A DNA stretch of 41,664 nt from Candidatus Poribacteria bacterium (GTDB taxonomy: Bacteria; Poribacteria; WGA-4E; WGA-3G), in the NCBI GenBank assembly GCA_022394775.1, contig JAGFCB010000254.1, positions 1 to 41,664 of the forward strand. The letters are read 5' to 3'. The notes below the pieces were generated by a model. That model was not told where the DNA came from, did not search any database, and saw nothing but the letters and a program-made list of their open reading frames with translations. How positions within the stretch are numbered: position 1 is the stretch's first letter; the number at the start of each line of letters is the position of its first letter. Positions 1 to 7,630 of this stretch are shown one piece after another. Both the position numbers and the translations under genes were made by a program.

Positions 1-2
1 CG

Positions 3-341
3 ACAGAAATCATCAAGGGTGCGTCGGCTATCGGTATTGAGACGCTAAAGGTCACGAATCTGCTTAAAAACCGAAATCTTGCTAAAGCGTTATCCGATTC
101 TGCGTTAGGTGGTTTCCTTGATAAACTTCGGATAAAAGCCAAAAAACTTGGCATTCCAATTGAGCAAGCACCACAGTTTTTTGCATCCTCAAAAACGTGT
201 AGCAGGTGTGGTGATAAAAAAGAAGATTTGTCCCTATCAGATAGACAGTATCATTGCAACAGTTGTGGCTTTACCGAAGACCGAGACATAAACGCTGCAA
301 TAAATCTCAAGAACCTCGCCGTCGGGCAGACGGAGAGTTAA
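3..341 (+). CDS. tnpB: TnpB (IS605 OrfB-family) RNA-guided nuclease, C-terminal part
   Basis: Only the last 112 codons are present, open at the window's left edge in frame 3 and ending with TAA at 339-341. The visible part has the four-cysteine zinc finger of the TnpB target-nucleic-acid-binding region (CSRC then CNSC, 15 residues between the pairs). It is followed by the DRDINAAINL segment, whose Asp is the third RuvC catalytic acid in this family. TnpB proteins are omega-RNA-guided DNA endonucleases of IS200/IS605 elements. The C-terminus is intact and not decayed. Whether the gene is complete upstream cannot be seen. Confidence 0.88.
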   Translation, partial: TEIIKGASAIGIETLKVTNLLKNRNLAKALSDSALGGFLDKLRIKAKKLGIPIEQAPQFFASSKTCSRCGDKKEDLSLSDRQYHCNSCGFTEDRDINAAINLKNLAVGQTES

Positions 342-432
342 AACGCTTGTGGAGTTTGTGTAAGACCTCCACTTGCGGGAGGCTACGAATGAAGAAGCAA
401 GAATCCCACTCCTTTAGGTGTGGGAGTGTCAA
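342..432 (+). ncRNA. Probable omega-RNA (reRNA) 3' region of the TnpB element
   Basis: TnpB elements make their guide RNA from the 3' end of tnpB through the right end. This stretch directly follows the tnpB stop. It contains two hairpins: CCTCC...GGAGG around 366-382, and the right-end hairpin 405-424. The guide would be the sequence immediately outside the right end, here the start of the next gene's leader. Position and extent come from family knowledge. There is no direct sequence proof of transcription. Confidence 0.45.
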
Positions 433-450
433 CAAATACCGGAGGAACTT

Positions 451-687
451 ATGCAAGAATCTGCTGTTTTCCAACGCCAACGCGAAAAGTTTATTGAGCA
501 AGGGGCCAAGGAGGCAACTTTTAAGAGTCTCATGGCAGTACTCAACGCGAAATTCCACGTAGAGGCGGTCCGCGCGTTGACCCCTGCCCTTGAAAATATA
601 GACGACTTGCAACGTCTTGAAGAGCTGCTGCTTACATCTGTTAATGTGGGAAGTCTTGATGCTTTTACTGAAAAACTTTTTGAATGA
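451..687 (+). CDS. Small DUF4351-like protein (C-terminal part of Rpn/PD-(D/E)XK transposase-like families)
   Basis: The 78-aa product starts at ATG 451 with a good Shine-Dalgarno GGAGGA at 441-446. A start at 418 would lie inside the transposon right end and is rejected. The protein begins MQESAVFQRQREKFIEQGAKEAT and continues as an amphipathic helical unit with ALENIDDLQRLEELLL. This resembles the DUF4351 tail found at the end of Rpn-like putative nuclease/transposase proteins. No nuclease core is present. It may be a stand-alone small gene, or the tail of a longer gene cut off by the TnpB element that ends only 10-20 bp upstream. Function unknown. Confidence 0.6.
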   Translation: MQESAVFQRQREKFIEQGAKEATFKSLMAVLNAKFHVEAVRALTPALENIDDLQRLEELLLTSVNVGSLDAFTEKLFE

Positions 688-761
688 AGATACGCTATAA
701 GACCAACTGCACCGCCTTTACAGAGTAGATGTTTGAAGGTATAGACGTTGACCTAAAAATT

Positions 762-1484
762 ATGGTAAAAGCCGTTTTCTTTGATTTTTACAACACATTG
801 GGGGTTTGGGGACGGTCTCTTAAATCGAGAGTCCAAGGAATCGCAGCGCGGTATGGGATTGAAATTGACTTGGAACGTTATGCAGCAGCGCGCGAGAACC
901 TTTATTCGGATGCGTCGGGGTCAGACCCTGCGACCCATGATCTTCTGGAGAACATGCAACAGATAGTTGATAGCTATCGCGATTTTTTAAGCGAACTCGG
1001 CGTTCAGAATTACTTGGACCAAGTGACGTGGGAACTGTTGCAATCTGAACACTCGCTTTTCGCTGCCACTAACGCTATACTCTACGAAGATACTGTCCCG
1101 ACCCTTCAGCATTTACGAGGTGAGGGTTTCAAGTTAGCGATTGTTTCCAATTGGGATACGCCGTTGGACCCACTCACCGAACGGTTGGGAATTGCACACT
1201 ATTTCGATATAATTGTTGCCTCCCACGATACACGGGTCCGGTCCGCAAAACCAGATTCGCATATCTTCAACTATACACTTGAAGCGGTTGGCGTTTCGGC
1301 ATCGGAAGCCGTACATGTTGGGGATACTTATGAAGCGGATGTCATCGGAGCGAGGCGCGCGGGTATTCACCCAATATTTATTGACCGAGACAGCAGCCAA
1401 GTCGGTAGATGGAACAGAGTTGTGACAATCCAGAGTTTATCCGAATTACCCGCACTGCTTTCTGAGCGTGACTGGCGTGTATAG
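762..1484 (+). CDS. HAD-superfamily hydrolase (haloacid-dehalogenase-like, first of a tandem pair)
   Basis: A 240-aa product with the full set of HAD motifs: FDFYNTL with nucleophile D8, VSNWD with S129, lysine K163 in SAKPD, and VGDTYEAD with D188 and D193. Position +2 after the nucleophile is Tyr, as in L-2-haloacid-dehalogenase-like proteins, rather than the Asp general acid of most HAD phosphatases. A helical cap lies between motifs I and II. I chose ATG 762 because it aligns exactly with the paralogue's start; an in-frame ATG at 729 would add 11 unconserved residues. Neither has a strong ribosome site. The paralogue follows after 11 bp, so the two are probably co-transcribed. Substrate unknown. 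Confidence 0.85.
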   Translation: MVKAVFFDFYNTLGVWGRSLKSRVQGIAARYGIEIDLERYAAARENLYSDASGSDPATHDLLENMQQIVDSYRDFLSELGVQNYLDQVTWELLQSEHSLFAATNAILYEDTVPTLQHLRGEGFKLAIVSNWDTPLDPLTERLGIAHYFDIIVASHDTRVRSAKPDSHIFNYTLEAVGVSASEAVHVGDTYEADVIGARRAGIHPIFIDRDSSQVGRWNRVVTIQSLSELPALLSERDWRV

Positions 1485-1495
1485 ATAGGGAAATT

Positions 1496-2203
1496 ATGAT
1501 AAAAGCGGTTTTCTTTGATTTTTACAAGACGCTGTCTGTTCACGGGGAACAGTCGTTTGAAGCAAGTCTCCAAAAAATTGTAGAGCGGTATCGCGTTGAA
1601 ATCAATTGGGAACGCTATGAAGCAGCAGTGCGGAATCTCTTTACTGCTACATCGGCATCCAGTCCTGCTGACCATTCTCTTTTGGAATGGTTGACGACTG
1701 TGATAACACAGGAATGCGAATTTTTAACGGAACTTGGCGTTCAAGCACATGTGGAGCAGATAGCGTGGGAACTATTACAATCTGGACACCCGCTTTTTGG
1801 TGTTACCAATGCGATACTCTACGACGATGTCGTTCCGACGCTTGAGCATTTGCGGGACGCCGACTTCAAATTAGCGATTGTCTCCAATTGGGACACGCCG
1901 TTGGACCCGCTCACCGAACGGTTGGGGATCGCCGACTATTTTGATACAATCACTGCTTCACATGACATGCGCGTCCGATCCGAGAAACCGGATTCACATA
2001 TCTTCAACTATACGCTCAAGGCAATTGGCGTTTCGGCGGAAGAGGTTGTCCATGTGGGGGATACTTACGAGGCGGATATCGTTGGGGCACAAAGTGTAGG
2101 GATTCGTCCGATATTGCTTGACCGAGACTGCACGCAAACTGGAAGATGGGATGAAACGATTCAGGATCTGTCCGAATTACCTGAAATGCTGATACCACAT
2201 TAG
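1496..2203 (+). CDS. HAD-superfamily hydrolase (second of a tandem pair)
   Basis: A 235-aa close paralogue of the preceding gene, with long shared blocks such as LAIVSNWDTPLDPLTERLGI and VHVGDTYEAD. Catalytic positions are kept: D8 in FDFYKTL, S130, K164 and D189. The cap region (about residues 20-100) is the most diverged part. In HAD enzymes this region sets substrate choice, so the copies may have split substrates. The gene ends one base before the stop codon of the convergent membrane-protein gene. The product has no signal peptide and should act in the cytoplasm. Confidence 0.85.
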   Translation: MIKAVFFDFYKTLSVHGEQSFEASLQKIVERYRVEINWERYEAAVRNLFTATSASSPADHSLLEWLTTVITQECEFLTELGVQAHVEQIAWELLQSGHPLFGVTNAILYDDVVPTLEHLRDADFKLAIVSNWDTPLDPLTERLGIADYFDTITASHDMRVRSEKPDSHIFNYTLKAIGVSAEEVVHVGDTYEADIVGAQSVGIRPILLDRDCTQTGRWDETIQDLSELPEMLIPH

Positions 2204-2204
2204 G

Positions 2205-2888
2205 TTATGGTGAAATCGGGTCGCCCGGCTGCCAACGCGTGCCTAAGAATTCTGGGAAGAAAAAGAGAAGAACATGCGGAAAAATGTACCACAAAGCTTT
2301 GTTCAAAGCCCAATAAATCGCATAAGAGAGGCATACGTTACAAAGAGCCTGGACCCACCTGATTTGGAAGAAAGTTTGAACCACGGGTACGAGGATAAGC
2401 ACAAAACAGATGTGCCCTGCTATGTTAATCAATTGAACTGCGAGTTCGACTGGCGCGAATGCCTCAGTGATCGCTGCTAATGATTCTTGTGAATTTGTTG
2501 TGTTGTATTCAAGCGTGCTGAGATCCGGAGGCAGACCGATGACAATCAAAATGAAATGAGTTAATGTGGCTACCAGCAGAATGAGATGACACATACCTAT
2601 AATCTTAAAGAAATTTCGGAAAACGCCTTCGCTTTTGTAAAGTAGCCTGCATCCAAAAAAGAGAAGAACGCTTATCAGGATCCAACTGATCAATGCCCCA
2701 GCGATAGCGAAAAACCCACTGATAACGTACATATTCGGCAAGGTTTTGAATAAATCCAATTTGAATAAATCTAAATATTCAAAAAGATATAGCCTCTCCG
2801 AAAATTCAATTACGCCGTTCAACAGAACAATTGCCAGCGGCAACCATATTTTGGGTGTCCAGTTGACGATACTTTTGAAGCGTTGCAT
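2205..2888 (-). CDS. Integral membrane protein, Yip1-like
   Basis: A 227-aa protein starting at the MQRF methionine, preceded by a purine-rich AGAAGGGAAA segment. An upstream ATG would add 19 residues that look like leader sequence. About five hydrophobic segments are visible: near residues 12-26, 50-75, 95-120, 150-170 and 185-205. The layout, with an N-terminal cytoplasmic stretch and a helix bundle, is like bacterial Yip1/DUF1282-type membrane proteins of unknown function. No catalytic motif is seen. It is convergent with the HAD pair and lies downstream of the WD40 gene on the same strand (gap about 90 bp). Confidence 0.6.
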   Translation of the reverse strand: MQRFKSIVNWTPKIWLPLAIVLLNGVIEFSERLYLFEYLDLFKLDLFKTLPNMYVISGFFAIAGALISWILISVLLFFGCRLLYKSEGVFRNFFKIIGMCHLILLVATLTHFILIVIGLPPDLSTLEYNTTNSQESLAAITEAFAPVELAVQLINIAGHICFVLILVPVVQTFFQIRWVQALCNVCLSYAIYWALNKALWYIFPHVLLFFFPEFLGTRWQPGDPISP

Positions 2889-2980
2889 GCTGTTTCCCTT
2901 CTTTCCATGAAAATTCATTACAGGGTTATAGATCCTTCCTACCAAACCGCGGGCGCAGAACCCACAAATCCTGCTCAGGC

Positions 2981-5005
2981 TTAGTGTGTGTCAATAAGAG
3001 AAAGATAAGGCTTCATATCCCATAACAGAATGGAGCCATCGTAGCTGCCACTCACCAATAGGGTGCCATCCGGTGAAAAGGCGAGGGACTGAATATCGGT
3101 CGGATGGCTCCAGAAGGTGGCGATATTTTCGCCGGTAGCGACTTCCCACAAGCGGATGGACACTTTATCAGTGCCAGTGCCTCCTAACCACGATGCACCT
3201 GAAACCAAATACTGTCCACACGGAGAAAAAGTTAAGGCTTCAGCTCTTCCGCATCCTTGTGGCAAACATATCACCATACGAATCTCATAAGTTGTCGTAT
3301 CCCACAACCGAATTTGCCCCGATACATCGCCTGCAATCAAGTCGCCATCAGGAGAAAAGGCAATTGCTTTTGGGGTACGTTTATCCACCGAACCTTTCTC
3401 CACATGTCGGAGTATCCTCTGAATTTGGCGATCGTCGCCTTTGTATTTGGTAGCATCTCGGGGGCGGTTTAAGGAGAGTTCAGCAATTTGTTCACCATTC
3501 TCAATATCCCATAATTGGGCACTTCTTTCATGGTGGGCACTTACAAGGTGCTTTCCGTCAGGTGAAAAGGCAATTGACCAGATCCAATCCGTCTCTTCCG
3601 TAAACATTTGAAGTTCATAGTCGTGTTCGACATCCCATACGCCTAAAACACCGTTCAAATCTGCGCTCACCAGTAGATTGCCTTTTGGGGAGAATGCAAC
3701 GGCAAAAAGGCCTGCTTGATGTCCAGTGAGTTCAATCGGTGGTGCTTCTGGTTTTCTAAGGTCCCACACTCTCACAATCTTATCATAAGAGGCTGCCAAT
3801 TTGTTGCCACAGGGTGAAAAGTCGATGGAACGGATCCCCCTAAGACCTTCACACTTGAATGTTGTTTGCAGTTTTAATTCCTGAATGTCCCGTAAATGAA
3901 TCTCACCTGACCAATACCCTGCAGCCAGCGTCTGCCCATCCGGCGAGAATTTTACGGAACCGCACACAGAATAGTGGCCCCGGATAGCAGGCGGTTGGGG
4001 CGCGGGATCCCCGATATTCCAAGTTTGGAGTGTGTCTGGACCGCCAACAACTAACTGCGACCCCGTCTGTGAAAAAAGGAATCTCCAAATAATCTCTTTA
4101 TGCGTTAAGGTCGCCACCTTTTTGCTACGTTCCACATCCCAAACGGTAAGAGTTGTTCCAGAAGCCATCGCAGCAAGCAAAACACCGTCAGCTGAATAGG
4201 TGTAGTCCACCGATTTTGTCGCCTCTGGCATTGATCTGATAAGAGGTTGTGGGTTTTTAGTGGTGAGTTTATCAACTTCCCACTTGTGGAGACCGCCATT
4301 CCAATCCACCGAGGTTAGAAACTCACCGCACGGTGAGAAAAGCAGGTAAATCACTATAGCCGAATGTCCGGTGAGATGTGCACGACGTTCACCTGTTTCG
4401 ATATCCCAGACTGAAAAAGTGTTTTCGGGGGTTGCACCTATGAGGCTCTTTCCATCTGGAGAAAAGACAAGAGGAATGACAGGAGGAGGCCGCCTATGGA
4501 GGGGCGGCTGTAGTTCTTCGTCCACGGTGAATTTTGCGACCTGTTCGCCGGTTTCGAGGTGCCAGACGTAAACGGCATCGTATCTTCCGCCAGAGGAGGC
4601 GAAGCATTGCCCATCGGGTGAAAAAACGAGAACGGAAGCTCGATCTGATCGACCCATCCGTTGCTTTTCCATAAGGCAACGGTGGTTCTGCACATCCCAA
4701 ATTTTAATCCCACCATCCGAATTGCCAGCGGCAAGCATCGCGCCATCCGATGAAAATTTAAGGGCGGAAAGCATCCCGCGTTCTGTTTCCCATAGTGCGA
4801 CGGGCTGCATCGTGGCAAGTTCATACCACCAGAGTCCAATCTTTGTTCCGACAGCAAGATATTTTCCGTCTGGGGAAAATGCAAGCGGAGTTACTATTCC
4901 GCGTCCTAATCGGGCAATCGCCTCTTCTGGGAGTGCCAAGGTGGTGACATCCGTATTATTTATGCTCGTTTTTTGAAGGACTGTCTGTGGATTTCGATTT
5001 TGCAC
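2981..5005 (-). CDS. WD40-repeat protein, 14 repeats (two beta-propellers)
   Basis: A 674-aa cytoplasmic protein built almost wholly of WD40 repeats. I count 14 units of the FSPDG...WD pattern (for example LAFSPDGKYLAVG and ILLWDM). That is enough for two seven-bladed propellers, or one 14-blade double ring. There is no kinase, protease or membrane segment, so it is probably a scaffold. The start is taken as GTG 5005, because GCGGAGG sits seven bases upstream (5013-5019). A TTG at 5062 would add 19 residues but has no ribosome site. The frame stays open back to the TGA at 5150-5152, the corrected stop of the preceding dioxygenase gene. Confidence 0.8.
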   Translation of the reverse strand: MQNRNPQTVLQKTSINNTDVTTLALPEEAIARLGRGIVTPLAFSPDGKYLAVGTKIGLWWYELATMQPVALWETERGMLSALKFSSDGAMLAAGNSDGGIKIWDVQNHRCLMEKQRMGRSDRASVLVFSPDGQCFASSGGRYDAVYVWHLETGEQVAKFTVDEELQPPLHRRPPPVIPLVFSPDGKSLIGATPENTFSVWDIETGERRAHLTGHSAIVIYLLFSPCGEFLTSVDWNGGLHKWEVDKLTTKNPQPLIRSMPEATKSVDYTYSADGVLLAAMASGTTLTVWDVERSKKVATLTHKEIIWRFLFSQTGSQLVVGGPDTLQTWNIGDPAPQPPAIRGHYSVCGSVKFSPDGQTLAAGYWSGEIHLRDIQELKLQTTFKCEGLRGIRSIDFSPCGNKLAASYDKIVRVWDLRKPEAPPIELTGHQAGLFAVAFSPKGNLLVSADLNGVLGVWDVEHDYELQMFTEETDWIWSIAFSPDGKHLVSAHHERSAQLWDIENGEQIAELSLNRPRDATKYKGDDRQIQRILRHVEKGSVDKRTPKAIAFSPDGDLIAGDVSGQIRLWDTTTYEIRMVICLPQGCGRAEALTFSPCGQYLVSGASWLGGTGTDKVSIRLWEVATGENIATFWSHPTDIQSLAFSPDGTLLVSGSYDGSILLWDMKPYLSLIDTH

Positions 5006-5149
5006 TGTATACCTCCGCGCTAATTTTCCGAGCGGCTTGACGGGTGTCGGTCCAGCCGTCAACTGAAGGATGTCGTCTTCGCTGAGTGCACAGGCAAAGA
5101 CTTTCAGTTCATCTTTTTTACAATAACCTAAGTTTCCGTCTTTGTAGTT
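5006..5149 (-). other. Open in-frame stretch upstream of the WD40 start
   Basis: About 48 sense codons lie between the corrected stop of the upstream dioxygenase (TGA 5150-5152) and the GTG start chosen for the WD40 gene, all in the WD40 frame. The translation is hydrophilic and protein-like, including CALSEDDILQLT and KPLGKLARR. It contains no ATG in this frame. It is either a leader or spacer that is open by chance, or an N-terminal extension using the TTG at 5062 or another rare start. Confidence 0.4.
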
Positions 5150-6045
5150 TCATCTTTTAGATTGTGTTCCTCTGCGTACGCAAACTGGGAAGTTTTGCGG
5201 CGTACTCGCCCAGATGCGACGTGCATCGCGGTACAAAGCTTCAATTTTCGTAGGAACGTTCAAAAAATCGCTTAAGGCATCCAGACATTCCATTCCTCTT
5301 TTTTCTCCCATTTGCGGCATGTGAGACATAAACACATATATCGGATTGCGAAACGCGGGGCAGAACTGACATTCATTGTGCCGTTATGGGGGAGCAAGTG
5401 GTGAAAAAATAGTACGTCTCCCTGTTTGGTGATGACCTCTATGGGGTCACCTAAATCCATCTCTCGAAACTGTGCCTTCATATCATGGATATGGTTAGAG
5501 AACCTTGGATTATTTTTGCGGAATTCACGGATGCGTTGTGGACCTTCGGGCCATACTATTGTTGTTCCGCTGTGCGTGTTTGCATCAGTGAGATAGGTTA
5601 AACTGGTCACTCGAAATGTTCCGGGATCTAATCGCAGATCTCGGAAGTCGCCATCTAAATGGGGCGACGGTCTTTTCCACTCGGCTGAAACGGGGAATTT
5701 ATTGATTGCCCAGATGCCATCAGGCTGCTGCCTTTCACAATGCGGGATCTCTGGGTATTGAGTGGCGAGTTGTTTGAGGATAGTGAGATAATCAGGCGTG
5801 CAACATGCCAAAACATCTGGATGCGTAACACCGAAAAGTTCGGTCAGAGCGCCCGTCCTGTGCATGTAAAACTCAGAGGCAGACGGATGTTTGCAATCTG
5901 CCCATGAACTTGGATTATCAGCATCTATTCCCATCATGTGCCACATCGCTTCCCTCGCTTTTGTGACAGTCTCTTGTGGAATTAAATCGGAAAGAAGTAG
6001 ATAGCCTTTTTCTTCAAATTGTGCTAATTGCTGTTTTGTTAGCAT
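5150..6045 (-). pseudogene. Phytanoyl-CoA dioxygenase (PhyH) family protein, frameshifted near the 3' end
   Basis: PhyH enzymes are Fe(II)/2-oxoglutarate oxygenases. The metal triad H129-x-D131 and H220 is present, with R235 as the likely 2-oxoglutarate anchor. The start ATG 6045 has GGAGG six bases upstream. As written, the frame ends at 5272 after an unlikely WEKKEEWNVWMP tail. Removing the AT at 5336-5337 (within a TATAT run) joins RY to VFMSHMPQMGEKRGMECLDA in the other frame. This continues in good protein-like sequence to TGA at 5150, ending RRIWASTPQNFPVCVRRGT. The true gene is therefore about 297 codons, broken by a two-base expansion or by a sequencing error. The catalytic core is encoded before the break, so some activity is possible. 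Confidence 0.8.
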
Positions 6046-6103
6046 ATTTTACCTCCAGAATATTTTGGATGGATGGGGAGGTTAAGGGGATCGGAATATT
6101 TTG

Positions 6104-6158
6104 CACAGGAAACCAACAACATATCCTACAGGTGCCACAGGCTAACAGCCTATGCTAC
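6104..6158. repeat. Dispersed repeat, CACAGGAAAC/CACAGGCTAAC type
   Basis: Two related units (6104-6132 and 6136-6158) lie between the LarA-like and PhyH genes. The second unit contains AGGCT-AAC-AGCCT, a five-bp hairpin. It is identical over 23 nt to 37820-37842, 31 kb away. A diverged cluster of the same family is at 9141-9230. Confidence 0.7.
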
Positions 6159-6193
6159 GGGGGTTCCCTTTTTATAATCACGCGCCAAAAACC

Positions 6194-7477
6194 TTACATA
6201 CCCTTCCCAAATCGTGAACGCAGTGCCCATAACCCTTGGCCCGGCTCGCTAATATAGAAAAAGCCACCGTCGTTGAAGCCGTCAAAAAGTGTTTCTGGGT
6301 TGTATTGGGCAATCACTTCGTCTACAGGTGCCCATTGGTAACCAACCGATTCGATTTCGGTTTGGGTGAGGTGTTTGGTCGCATAGGTGACCTTGAAACG
6401 TCCTTCGGTACTGCCGTGAATCAGGTGCGCGGCGGCGGAGAGGTTTTCTTGCAACTCCGGGTTTTCGGAGACAGCGTTGAGTGTTGCGGGGGTGCCGCGA
6501 TAGCCGTACTTTCGGATGAGTCGGTCGATTTCCGCATCCTCACCGAATTCACGGAGCCCGGGTGCGATGATAATCAATTCGCCGTCGTCTGCCATCGCCA
6601 TCCGTGTCCGATAGATCGCCTTGTTACCGAGCCATGTACTTTTAAATTCCCTCGGATCCAAATAGACGACTACTTTTGATAGCGGCGCGTCCAAGAACGT
6701 CATATTAACGGCTCTGCTCAATTCGGCGGCGGTTTCAAAGGTTTGTGCATCGTCGCCGACGTAAAGTCCCCGCATCACGCGCTCACCAGATGCATCGGCA
6801 TCCATGACGCTCATGACATACAGAATACCGAGTTGTTTTAGGTAGTTTGCATGCGCGTAATTTAGGACTCTCCTGACAGAGGTATCCGTGCGACCCATGA
6901 GGCGTTCCATACCGTCTACGGCACCAAGGAAATGCGATTTGTTGATTGTCTCAACACCACCTGTACCGATGAGGATGTTCTTAAATCCGTTGGCGATGCC
7001 GATGACTTCGTGTGGGATTACCTGTCCGACGGAGATGATAAGTTCATAATCGCCCTCTACAAGGCGACGATTCACGGCGATAGGGATGCTATAGTCGAGT
7101 TTGCCAGCCGACACTTCTTGGACAAATTCGGATGGCACTTCACCGAAGTCGTGTAATCCGGTCCGCCAGTTATGGACATGGTATGTTGCTTTGGGTAGGT
7201 CGCCGTACATCTCGGCGATCTGTGCTTCGGTCATTGGGGCGTGTGTGCCGATGGCGGGCAGTATGTCGAAGGTAGTACCGTTTACGGTGTCCCATAACTC
7301 GTAGAGAAGTTGGGTCAATTCACCAGCGTTGGAGTGGAGGCGTGTTATGTCCGGTGGGATCACCAGAATCTTTTTCGGGATGCCGCCTAACTTGAGGAGT
7401 GCTTCGTGTAGCAGTGCACGTTTTTCTTCGGATGTGATGACGGTGTCTTTTCCACCGTGGGCAATATAAGTTGACAT
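6194..7477 (-). CDS. LarA-like (DUF2088) nickel-pincer-cofactor enzyme, lactate racemase family
   Basis: A 427-aa protein of the LarA family, whose founding member racemises lactate with a nickel-pincer nucleotide cofactor. The family residues are recognisable: H79 in IGTHAPMT, H156 and K166 in IPHEVIG...GFKN (the lysine carries the cofactor in LarA), and H182 in NKSHFLG. The length matches the family. No larB, larC or larE cofactor genes are in the window, so the cofactor genes must be elsewhere if it is active. Many LarA homologues act on other 2-hydroxy acids, so the substrate is open. The Shine-Dalgarno AAGGAAA lies inside a dispersed repeat (7485-7515). Confidence 0.85.
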   Translation of the reverse strand: MSTYIAHGGKDTVITSEEKRALLHEALLKLGGIPKKILVIPPDITRLHSNAGELTQLLYELWDTVNGTTFDILPAIGTHAPMTEAQIAEMYGDLPKATYHVHNWRTGLHDFGEVPSEFVQEVSAGKLDYSIPIAVNRRLVEGDYELIISVGQVIPHEVIGIANGFKNILIGTGGVETINKSHFLGAVDGMERLMGRTDTSVRRVLNYAHANYLKQLGILYVMSVMDADASGERVMRGLYVGDDAQTFETAAELSRAVNMTFLDAPLSKVVVYLDPREFKSTWLGNKAIYRTRMAMADDGELIIIAPGLREFGEDAEIDRLIRKYGYRGTPATLNAVSENPELQENLSAAAHLIHGSTEGRFKVTYATKHLTQTEIESVGYQWAPVDEVIAQYNPETLFDGFNDGGFFYISEPGQGLWALRSRFGKGM

Positions 7478-7484
7478 TTTTTTG

Positions 7485-7515
7485 TATTTCCTTGCGGTTC
7501 GGTTAGGTGAATCGT
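7485..7515 (-). repeat. Dispersed repeat carrying the ribosome site of the LarA-like gene
   Basis: This 31-nt sequence is repeated exactly at 7577-7607. On the minus strand it reads ...CCGAACCGCAAGGAAATA and sits 8 nt before the LarA-like ATG, so its AAGGAAA works as the Shine-Dalgarno. The same core (CCGAACCGCAAGGAAAA) lies before the TPR gene at 22,188, and CGCAAGGAAAA lies before the FAH gene at 10,025. Confidence 0.75.
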
Positions 7516-7576
7516 AGTAACAACGTTTCTCTCCGTATATCCAGCCCGCCTGTTAGTTGCGCTTACGTGTTTTTTA

Positions 7577-7607
7577 TATTTCCTTGCGGTTCGGTTAGGT
7601 GAATCGT
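7577..7607 (-). repeat. Second exact copy of the 31-nt CGCAAGGAAA repeat
   Basis: Identical to 7485-7515, 92 bp away. It is not placed before any start codon. It lies just after the end of the lipoprotein gene, which suggests a local duplication of the segment between the copies. Confidence 0.75.
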
Positions 7608-7630
7608 GGTGGTTCGGAATAGCCTCAGAT

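Larger units (their letters stand above)
1..432 (+). mobile_element. Right part of an IS200/IS605-family (TnpB-carrying) element
   Basis: The left part of the element is outside the window. It holds the end of a tnpB gene, then about 90 nt of non-coding sequence ending in a hairpin (arms CCCAC 405-409 and GTGGG 420-424, plus inner CC/GG pairs closing a TTTA loop). The sequence just after it, GAGTGTCAA at 424-432, looks like the right end. Subterminal hairpins instead of terminal inverted repeats are typical of IS200/IS605 elements. No TnpA is visible, so autonomy cannot be judged. The exact right boundary is inferred. Confidence 0.75.

Noticed and set aside
418..450. Upstream start for the DUF4351-like gene
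   Set aside because: Those codons are the transposon right end; the GGAGGA ribosome site points to ATG 451.
2274..2480. Plus-strand frame opposite the Yip1-like gene
   Set aside because: It lies wholly opposite a gene with clear membrane segments and has no recognisable domain or ribosome site.
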